A DNA stretch of 6,104 nucleotides. Origin: an uncultured Parvularculaceae bacterium (GTDB taxonomy: Bacteria; Pseudomonadota; Alphaproteobacteria; Caulobacterales; Parvularculaceae). The position numbers and the translations under genes were made by a program. Position 1 is the stretch's first letter. Every line of letters begins with the position of its first letter. Under the pieces are notes generated by a model. The model had not been told where the DNA came from and did no database searches. It saw only the letters and a list, made by a program, of their open reading frames with translations. Location of the stretch: contig CAMYNO010000278.1 in NCBI GenBank assembly GCA_947259815.1, positions 1 to 6,104 of the forward strand. Direction: 5' to 3'. Shown piece by piece: positions 1 through 4,884 of this stretch.

Positions 1-54
1 AGCGCACAGGATGGTCGAAAACAGGAGCGCCGCGGTCAATAATCGCTTGTCCAT
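1..54 (-). CDS. N-terminus of a secreted protein (partial, runs off the left edge)
   Basis: Only the first 18 codons are visible. They read MDKRLLTAALLFSTILCA: a short basic start (K3, R4) followed by a hydrophobic stretch, which is the form of a Sec signal peptide. A good ribosome site (GAGG at 63-66, minus strand) lies 8 nt upstream of the ATG at 54. The Cys near the end is not in a canonical lipobox (Leu sits just before it rather than Gly/Ala/Ser), so a lipoprotein is possible but not supported. The mature domain lies outside the window, so no function can be given. It is transcribed divergently from the small plus-strand gene to its right. Confidence 0.6.
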   Translation of the reverse strand, partial: MDKRLLTAALLFSTILCA

Positions 55-278
55 TTTGTACGCCTCACAGATCTCGTCAAATTACGGTAAAACTAAAGCA
101 GGCATCGCCAGCGGCGCCGGACGGCGACACGACTGTAAAAACGCAAAGACCTGACGTTCACGCCACCGTTAAGCCTGGCGCGGCTGTTTCTTTTCGCCAT
201 TCATTCCGCAACCCAGTCGACCCTGGCGACGACGGCGTCCTGCAACTGGCGATCGACGAAGCCTATGATAACGGGCTC
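55..278. other. Divergent intergenic region with a start-less coding-like extension
   Basis: This stretch separates the minus-strand start at 54 from the only in-frame ATG (279) of the plus-strand gene. An AT-richer patch at about 77-100 is the likeliest place for promoters, but I see no convincing -35/-10 pair on either strand. The plus frame used by the 279-587 gene is open through the whole region and back to position 3. From about 120 onward it reads like protein: a KPGAAVSF segment at 171-194, then NPVDPGDDGVLQLAIDEAYD at 210-269, running straight into the called gene. There is no in-frame ATG, GTG or TTG upstream of 279; the nearest near-cognates are CTG at 240 and 246 and ATT at 81. 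The region therefore probably contains genuine coding sequence whose start is lost, frameshifted or unconventional. Confidence 0.45.
62..66 (-). promoter_or_regulatory. Ribosome binding site of the left-edge gene
   Basis: GAGG on the minus strand (63-66), 8 nt before the ATG at 54. Together with the signal-peptide-like first codons it is the main reason to accept a gene start here. Confidence 0.5.
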
Positions 279-587
279 ATGCAGATCACGGCATCATCCG
301 AGACGCTAACGCTCGCCGCCGCATCGCAATCTAACACGATCGCTTTAGACGGCTCCGCATCGCACCATTGGGATATTTTCTTCAAGGCCCCTGTCGCAGG
401 GCTTCATTACATTGATTTTGTAGTCACTATCGAGAACGAGAGCGGCAAGATGGCTGCCCGCAGCTACTCTGCAGCGGTACAGGTCGGGGAAGACCGTGCA
501 AGCGCGAAGACCAGCGCGGATGTCATCCGCGACACCGCCGGCGTTCCGATTGTTGTGATGGAAGCTGCTGAAACCGTCGACGATTAA
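279..587 (+). CDS. Small hypothetical protein, probable extracytoplasmic beta-sandwich domain; 5' end uncertain
   Basis: I do not recognise a named family. The 102-residue product from the ATG at 279 is rich in alternating hydrophobic and Thr/Ser residues, with segments such as HHWDIFFKAP and GLHYIDFVVTIENESG (about residues 28-58) that look like strands of an Ig-like or other beta-sandwich fold. It ends in an acidic tail (GVPIVVMEAAETVDD). There are no cysteines, membrane segments or enzyme motifs. The ATG is a poor start: it has only a weak ribosome site (ACGGG) and falls inside a phrase that continues smoothly upstream in the same frame, so the real protein is probably nearer 150 residues or more. 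A protein like this would normally carry a signal peptide, but none is visible in any plus frame upstream. It could be a 5'-truncated or frameshifted relic, or use an unusual start. It converges on era, with 6 bases between the stop codons. A secreted or periplasmic location is inference. Confidence 0.55.
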   Translation: MQITASSETLTLAAASQSNTIALDGSASHHWDIFFKAPVAGLHYIDFVVTIENESGKMAARSYSAAVQVGEDRASAKTSADVIRDTAGVPIVVMEAAETVDD

Positions 588-603
588 AGCCGATCAGGCT
601 TTA
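585..603. terminator. Bidirectional stem-loop between convergent genes
   Basis: A perfect 7-bp inverted repeat, TAAAGCC (585-591) and GGCTTTA (597-603), with a 5-nt loop GATCA. The left arm contains the TAA of the plus-strand gene (585-587) and the loop holds most of the TGA of era (594-596, minus strand). It is well placed to end transcription from both sides. Only the short A/T ends of the stem provide U residues and no long U tract follows on either strand, so its strength as an intrinsic terminator is uncertain. Confidence 0.45.
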
Positions 604-1553
604 TCGTCGAGACCGATTTGACGAAGACGCGCCGCTTCATTCGCCCAGCCTTCGCGAACCTTTACATGAATGAACAGATGCACGGGAGTTCCGAGTATTT
701 CAGCAAGCTCCTGGCGCGCAGCAGCGCCAATGGCCTTTAGTGTCTGGCCGCCCTTGCCAAGAACAATACCTTTCTGCCCGTCGCGCGCAACATAGATTGT
801 TTGCTCTATTCGAATGCCGTTTTTCGATTCTTTCCAGATTTCGGTTTCAACCGTCGCCTCATAGGGTAACTCCTGATGCAATCTGAGAAATAGTTTTTCG
901 CGGGTTATCTCTGCCGCCATAAACCGATCGGATACGTCCGAAAGCTGATCCTCCGGATACAGCCACGGCCCCACGGGCGCGAGATCGCAAAGGCGCGTTT
1001 TCAGATCCGCGAGACCATCGCCATTTTGCGCTGAAATCAAAAATACGTCGGTGAACAGATCAGTGCTGTCAAACTCCTGCACTATTTTAAGGAGTTGCTC
1101 ACGTGGCAAGGCGTCAATTTTATTCAGAGCCAGAATGGATTTTTGCCCGGCGGCTTTCAGGCTCTCAACGATACGCGCCGTGTCCACGCGCGACTTTCCC
1201 GCCGCGCCCATTTCGCTTTCGCCCGCACGCCACGCCGGGGCATCGACGACCAAAACCACTGCGTCCGCGCCATTGACGCCTTCCCAAGCCGCAGCAACCA
1301 TCGCACGGTCAAGCCGGCGCGCCTTCGCTTTTGCATCCGGCGCAAATATGCCCGGCGTATCAATAAAAACGATTTGAGTCGCGTCATTGACCAAAATTCC
1401 ACGAATGCGCGCACGCGTCGTTTGGACCTTCTGTGTAACGATTGATATCTTCGCACCCACAAGCGCATTGACGAGAGTTGATTTGCCGGCATTTGGCGCG
1501 CCGATCACAGCAACAACTGCACAGCGTTCACCGGACGAATTATTCATTATCAT
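594..1553 (-). CDS. era: GTPase Era, ribosome assembly factor
   Basis: Era is a GTP-binding protein that binds the 3' end of 16S rRNA and helps mature the 30S subunit. From the ATG at 1553 the protein has 319 residues, slightly above the usual 300 or so. Visible motifs are the P-loop GAPNAGKS (18-25), switch I around TTRARIRG (45-52), DTPG (65-68), NKID (144-147), SAQNG (174-178) and a C-terminal KH domain with the GKGG loop (266-269). The frame is open back to 1628, but GAAGG at 1562-1566 sits 8 nt before the ATG at 1553, so that start is preferred; the ATG at 1547 would remove two residues. The start overlaps the rnc end by 14 nt, indicating coupling. Between the end of the Asp104 strand and NKID it is about 13 residues longer than I recall for E. 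coli Era. No recO follows within the window. Confidence 0.95.
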   Translation of the reverse strand: MIMNNSSGERCAVVAVIGAPNAGKSTLVNALVGAKISIVTQKVQTTRARIRGILVNDATQIVFIDTPGIFAPDAKAKARRLDRAMVAAAWEGVNGADAVVLVVDAPAWRAGESEMGAAGKSRVDTARIVESLKAAGQKSILALNKIDALPREQLLKIVQEFDSTDLFTDVFLISAQNGDGLADLKTRLCDLAPVGPWLYPEDQLSDVSDRFMAAEITREKLFLRLHQELPYEATVETEIWKESKNGIRIEQTIYVARDGQKGIVLGKGGQTLKAIGAAARQELAEILGTPVHLFIHVKVREGWANEAARLRQIGLDDKA

Positions 1554-2238
1554 TCCATATACCTTCACGCACAAGAAACGCGCGGGCCGCGGCCATTTGC
1601 GCCGCGCGTTTAGAGCGCCCTTCTCCAACCGCAGGTTTGTGCTTTTTTACTTTAACTTCGATAGTAAACGCAGGCGCGTGCGCCGGGCCGTCCGCCACAA
1701 GAACATCATAGTCCGGCGTCCCAAGTTTTTTCTGTTGTGACCATTCCTGCAGGGTGGTCTTGGCGTCGCGGTGAAATTTGGACAACGCCTCCAGATTCGG
1801 CGTCCAGAACTGCTCGTAAATGCGGCGCGCTGCGTCCAATCCTCCGTCAATATATAAAGCGCCAAGAAGCGCTTCCATCACATCGCCGAGGATCGCTTTT
1901 TTCTTTCGCCCGCCCGCATCTTCTTCCCAGCTCGACATTCGAATATGCGTATCGAGGTCAAAATGCTGGGCCGCCTTTGCACAGGTTTCCTTGCGAACAA
2001 GCGCATTCAGGCGCGGCGCCAACAACCCCTCTTCAAAATCGGGGTAGCGCCGCCACAATTCTTCAGCGGTAAGAAGACCAAGCACGCGATCGCCAAGGAA
2101 TTCGAGCCGTTCAAGATCGCGCACCGGATCATTGCCGCCCGAAAGCGACGAATGAGTCAGAGCCCGCACCAGCAAACCCTTGTCTGAAAATTGGTAGCCC
2201 AGCCGGTCTTCGAGGGCGCGATCGTCTGCCTGCGTCAT
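1540..2238 (-). CDS. rnc: Ribonuclease III
   Basis: RNase III cuts double-stranded RNA in rRNA precursors and some mRNAs. The 232-residue protein has the usual bacterial length and two domains. The nuclease domain (about 1-150) carries the signature ERLEFLGDRVLG (43-54), with metal-binding E46 and D50, and the second motif GDVMEALLGALYIDGG (118-133), with D119 and E122, so all four catalytic acids are present. A double-stranded RNA binding domain follows at about 158-228 (DAKTTLQEWSQQ to the KRAAQMAAARAFL helix). The ATG at 2238 overlaps the lepB stop as ATGA, and AAGG at 2243-2246 lies only 4 nt upstream. Translation is therefore probably coupled to lepB. The 3' end overlaps era by 14 nt. 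The lepB-rnc-era order is widely conserved in Proteobacteria. Confidence 0.96.
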   Translation of the reverse strand: MTQADDRALEDRLGYQFSDKGLLVRALTHSSLSGGNDPVRDLERLEFLGDRVLGLLTAEELWRRYPDFEEGLLAPRLNALVRKETCAKAAQHFDLDTHIRMSSWEEDAGGRKKKAILGDVMEALLGALYIDGGLDAARRIYEQFWTPNLEALSKFHRDAKTTLQEWSQQKKLGTPDYDVLVADGPAHAPAFTIEVKVKKHKPAVGEGRSKRAAQMAAARAFLVREGIWNDNE

Positions 2239-3056
2239 TCGACCTTGTCAAACACGCGGCCGTAACGAATGGCGAACGGCCAATTCCAAACCTGCCAGAA
2301 GCGCGCCTTATGTCCGTCTACGGAAAAGAACAGCCGTTCCGCGCGACCAACAATATCGTCCTTATGGACGTATCCGACGGCGGAAATTACACGACTATCC
2401 TGAGACTCGTCGCGATTATCGCCAATCATCAGGAAATGTTCAGCAGGCACCTGGTACGGCCCGACATTGTCAAGACTGCCGCGATCGCCCGAACATTCCT
2501 GAACGAGGTAAGAAACGCCATTCGGCAATGTTTCGCGGAAAGCCGGCGCCGGCCCGGCGACATTACGGCAGTCGCTCGTGCCGATATTGCCAATGAATTC
2601 TTTTTTCACCGCCTCGCCATTAATGTGCAAACGCCCGTTGATGAACCGAATCTCATCGCCCGGCATGCCGATGACGCGCTTGATATAATCCTTGTTGCCA
2701 TCCTTGCGATTCTTGAAAACGACAATATCGCCGCGGTCCGGTATTCCGGAGAAAATTCGCCCCTCCATCGGCAGACGCGTCAGCGGATAGACGAGCGACG
2801 CGCGCGAATAACCAAAGGTTGGCTTCGAAACCACAAGAAAGTCGCCGACCAGAAGATTCGGCTTCATTGATCCCGATGGAATATTAAAGGGCTGAAAAAC
2901 GACTACGCGCAGGACAAGCGCGATCGCCACGGCGAAAAAAACCGTCTTGGCGAGATCCCAAGCCTCTTCAGCAGGCGTCATCTTGGGCGCTTCGGTTTTC
3001 ACCGTCTCACCCTCTACACCCTTGTTCCCGAATATGTTTTTCAGGGAAAACGCCAT
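2235..3056 (-). CDS. lepB: Signal peptidase I (leader peptidase)
   Basis: LepB removes signal peptides from proteins exported by Sec or Tat, acting at the outer face of the inner membrane. The 273-residue protein has a charged N-terminus, one membrane segment at about 33-54, then the catalytic box PSGSMKP (60-66) with nucleophile S63. The general-base lysine is K126 in DYIKRVIGMPGD (123-134), and the last conserved box GDNRDESQDSR lies at 212-222. This is a serine/lysine dyad enzyme of the S26 family. The frame is open to an ATG at 3140 inside acpS, but AAGGA at 3063-3067 sits 6 nt before the ATG at 3056, which also gives a normal alphaproteobacterial N-terminus, so I chose 3056. C163 and C188 flank the insertion before the last box and could form a disulfide in the periplasm (inference). 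The stop overlaps the rnc start. Confidence 0.95.
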   Translation of the reverse strand: MAFSLKNIFGNKGVEGETVKTEAPKMTPAEEAWDLAKTVFFAVAIALVLRVVVFQPFNIPSGSMKPNLLVGDFLVVSKPTFGYSRASLVYPLTRLPMEGRIFSGIPDRGDIVVFKNRKDGNKDYIKRVIGMPGDEIRFINGRLHINGEAVKKEFIGNIGTSDCRNVAGPAPAFRETLPNGVSYLVQECSGDRGSLDNVGPYQVPAEHFLMIGDNRDESQDSRVISAVGYVHKDDIVGRAERLFFSVDGHKARFWQVWNWPFAIRYGRVFDKVE

Positions 3057-3062
3057 CACAAA

Positions 3063-3067
3063 TCCTT
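3063..3067 (-). promoter_or_regulatory. Ribosome binding site deciding the lepB start
   Basis: AAGGA on the minus strand, 6 nt upstream of the ATG at 3056. The upstream in-frame ATGs at 3080 and 3140 lack a comparable site, so lepB most likely starts at 3056. Confidence 0.6.
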
Positions 3068-3079
3068 TTTGCCGCCCCA

Positions 3080-3107
3080 TCGGCCATACCAACAGACGTG
3101 AGGCCGA
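3080..3107 (-). other. Possible stem-loop in the acpS-lepB gap
   Basis: TCGGCC (3080-3085) and GGCCGA (3102-3107) form a 6-bp GC-rich inverted repeat with a 16-nt loop in the 55-nt gap between acpS and lepB, ending about 12 nt before the lepB ribosome site. It lacks a U tract, so it is not a convincing terminator. It might affect mRNA stability or lepB translation, or be chance. Confidence 0.2.
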
Positions 3108-3111
3108 CCTT

Positions 3112-3510
3112 CTATTTAGCCCGCGCCTCGATAATGACAATGGCCTGCGCCATCGCCTCCTCGTCGGTAATGGTCAGTTGGACGTGGGCTACGAACCCAT
3201 CCGGGGTCAATTCGGCAAGGCGCGCCGCCGCCCCGCCAGTAAGCGCCATGGTCGGTTTGCCGCCGGGAAGGTTAACCACACCCATATCGCGCCAGAAGAC
3301 ACCGCGATTAATGCCGGTGCCGAGCGCCTTCGCACACGCTTCCTTCGCCGCAAAACGCTTGGCGTAAGAGGCCGCACGCTTGCGCCGTTTGTCAGATTTG
3401 GCGCGCTCAATCTCCGTAAAGCATCGCACAGTGAAACGCTCGCCATGGCGCTCAAGCGTTTTTTCAACGCGCCGAATATCGATAATGTCATTGCCGATGC
3501 CAATAATCAT
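3112..3510 (-). CDS. acpS: Holo-[acyl-carrier-protein] synthase
   Basis: AcpS transfers the 4'-phosphopantetheine arm from coenzyme A to a serine of acyl carrier protein, which activates fatty acid synthesis. The 132-residue length fits the short, trimeric AcpS type of phosphopantetheinyl transferase. The N-terminal motif [13 protein letters not shown] (4-16) contains magnesium ligand D8. The second signature, [16 protein letters not shown] (52-67), contains E57 and K61. The C-terminal part shows the expected [17 protein letters not shown] strand-helix-strand segment. A GAGG site at 3516-3519 lies 5 nt before the ATG at 3510. It follows pdxJ by 28 nt and is in turn followed by lepB after 55 nt. 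The pdxJ-acpS pairing is common in Proteobacteria, although the two pathways are not directly linked. Confidence 0.95.
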   Translation of the reverse strand: MIIGIGNDIIDIRRVEKTLERHGERFTVRCFTEIERAKSDKRRKRAASYAKRFAAKEACAKALGTGINRGVFWRDMGVVNLPGGKPTMALTGGAAARLAELTPDGFVAHVQLTITDEEAMAQAIVIIEARAK

Positions 3511-3538
3511 GGCCGCCTCGCCGTGATTTTTCCCGTCA

Positions 3539-4300
3539 TCAAAAATGCCCGCCGGTCCTGGCGTCCTGTATCAGGCGTTTCATTTCTTTCACGCTTTCGC
3601 CAAGGCCCATGAAAACAGCTTCGCCGACCAGGAAATGACCGATATTCAGTTCCATCAATTGGGGGATGGCCGCCACAGGCTGAACATTGTGAAAAGTCAG
3701 GCCATGACCCGCGTGAACTTCAAGCCCTAGCGAATCTGCGAAGGCGGCGGCCATGCGGATTTTTTCAAACTCCGCCTCAATGCGCTTAGGTTGCGTAACG
3801 GCGGCGGCTTCGTAATAGGCGCCGGTATGGATTTCAATCACTGGAGCACCGGCGGATTTTGCAGCCTCAATCTGCCTCTCTTCGGGATCGACAAATAACG
3901 AAGCGCGAATGCCGGCATCTGTCAGCTCACGAACAAATGGCGTGATGAAATTATGTTGCCCGGCAACGTCAAGGCCGCCTTCGGTCGTGCGCTCATTGCG
4001 GTTCTCCGGCACAAGGCAACAGGCATGTGGTCTGACTTCCGTGCAGAGCTTCAACAGCTCCGCGGTGGCCGCCATTTCGAAATTCAAAGGTAAGTCGATT
4101 TCTTCTTGCAGGCGGCGCATATCATCGTCGCGAATATGGCGCCGATCTTCTCGCAAATGCGCGGTGATTCCATCGGCGCCGGCGCTCGCGGCCAGTTGCG
4201 CGGCGCGAACCGGATCAGGATGCTCGCCGCCCCGAGCATTTCGAAGCGTCGCCACATGATCGATATTGACCCCAAGGCGTATCGGCCGCTTTTCGCTCAC
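3539..4300 (-). CDS. pdxJ: Pyridoxine 5'-phosphate synthase
   Basis: PdxJ condenses 1-deoxyxylulose 5-phosphate with 3-amino-2-oxopropyl phosphate to form pyridoxine 5'-phosphate, in the DXP-dependent vitamin B6 pathway. The 253-residue TIM-barrel protein is slightly longer than the E. coli enzyme (about 243). Family motifs are clear: [15 protein letters not shown] (10-24), [16 protein letters not shown] (41-56) with catalytic-type H48, LNFEMA with E75, [11 protein letters not shown] (105-115), IEIHTG (155-160) and [10 protein letters not shown] with H199 (196-205). The start is GTG at 4300; it overlaps the pyrE stop by 4 nt (GTGA), and GGGA at 4308-4311 lies 7 nt upstream. No earlier start would preserve this geometry, and the next in-frame ATG (codon 61) would remove the first catalytic motif. 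Translation is probably coupled to pyrE. Confidence 0.96.
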   Translation of the reverse strand: MSEKRPIRLGVNIDHVATLRNARGGEHPDPVRAAQLAASAGADGITAHLREDRRHIRDDDMRRLQEEIDLPLNFEMAATAELLKLCTEVRPHACCLVPENRNERTTEGGLDVAGQHNFITPFVRELTDAGIRASLFVDPEERQIEAAKSAGAPVIEIHTGAYYEAAAVTQPKRIEAEFEKIRMAAAFADSLGLEVHAGHGLTFHNVQPVAAIPQLMELNIGHFLVGEAVFMGLGESVKEMKRLIQDARTGGHF

Positions 4301-4884
4301 TGACTGATCCCGCGACTGCCCGGCTTGACCGCCGGCGTATCCTTTAAATGTTGCGGAAGCGCATCCGCCGCCCAGGCGTCAACTTTCAGCTCCGCTAGCG
4401 GAATAATCGGGGCGCCCACATCGACGGCGCCGGCGGAACGATCGACGAGGCACGCAAGCGCCAGCACATTACCGTCCGCCTTTCGCACAGCCTCAATCGC
4501 TTCGCGGGCGGAAAGGCCCGTCGAGACAATATCTTCAACCACAAGAACCCGCGCGCCTGCCGGCAGGCTGAAACCGCGCCGCAACTGAAACTCACCGTCC
4601 ACGCGCTCCAGAAACATGAACGGCGCTCCCAAATGCCGCGCCGTTTCATACCCGTAGATAATTGCGCCCATAGCCGGCGAGACAACAAAGTCTATCGGTC
4701 CCTCGACTGCGGAGGCCGCTTTATCCGCAAGAGCACGGCATAATCTTTCCGTGCGGTCAGGATACATCGAGACGATCGATTTATTGAGATACGTGTCCGA
4801 ATGCAGACCAGACGACAGAATAAAATGGCCTTTTTGCAAAGCGCCGACATCTTCGAATTCTTTAAGCGCTTCAGAACTCTTCAT
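4297..4884 (-). CDS. pyrE: Orotate phosphoribosyltransferase
   Basis: PyrE joins orotate to phosphoribosyl pyrophosphate to make orotidine 5'-phosphate, the fifth step of UMP synthesis. The 195-residue protein belongs to the shorter PyrE type seen in Alphaproteobacteria and others. It has the N-terminal GHFILSSGLHSDTYLNK segment (19-35), PAMGAIIYGYETAR (70-83), the FLERVDGEFQLRRGF flexible-loop region (91-105) and the PRPP-binding motif VLVVEDIVSTGLS (113-125). The ATG at 4884 lies inside the end of the Rel gene (14-nt overlap) and has no strong ribosome site, so translation is probably coupled to the upstream gene. The stop overlaps the pdxJ GTG. There is no leader between rel and pyrE, so a classical pyrE attenuator is not present here. 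Confidence 0.95.
   Translation of the reverse strand: MKSSEALKEFEDVGALQKGHFILSSGLHSDTYLNKSIVSMYPDRTERLCRALADKAASAVEGPIDFVVSPAMGAIIYGYETARHLGAPFMFLERVDGEFQLRRGFSLPAGARVLVVEDIVSTGLSAREAIEAVRKADGNVLALACLVDRSAGAVDVGAPIIPLAELKVDAWAADALPQHLKDTPAVKPGSRGISQ

Noticed and set aside
55..130. Sigma-70-like promoter such as TTGACG on the minus strand near 73-78
   Set aside because: No -10 element at suitable spacing was found; the possible partner overlaps the ribosome site and ATG of the left-edge gene.
11..154. A 47-residue plus-strand frame beginning ATG at 11
   Set aside because: It has no visible ribosome site, overlaps the signal-peptide start on the other strand, and its product is neither hydrophobic nor motif-bearing, so it does not supply the missing signal peptide of the gene to its right.
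1554..1628. N-terminal extension of Era by 25 residues
   Set aside because: This stretch encodes the C-terminal end of RNase III in another frame. The added residues (many Arg, Lys, Pro) are not Era-like, and a good ribosome site supports the start at 1553.
2310..2870. A 186-codon open frame on the plus strand
   Set aside because: It lies entirely antisense to lepB, whose catalytic motifs are intact. Its translation shows no coherent domain, and long antisense frames are common in GC-rich coding DNA.
3057..3140. N-terminal extension of LepB by 28 residues
   Set aside because: It would overlap acpS by 29 nt, lacks a ribosome site comparable to AAGGA at 3063-3067, and adds a sequence unlike LepB N-termini.
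2947..3612. A 221-codon open frame on the plus strand
   Set aside because: It is antisense across lepB, acpS and the end of pdxJ, crossing real gene boundaries. The composition (Arg/Ala/Asn rich) and lack of motifs mark it as a shadow.
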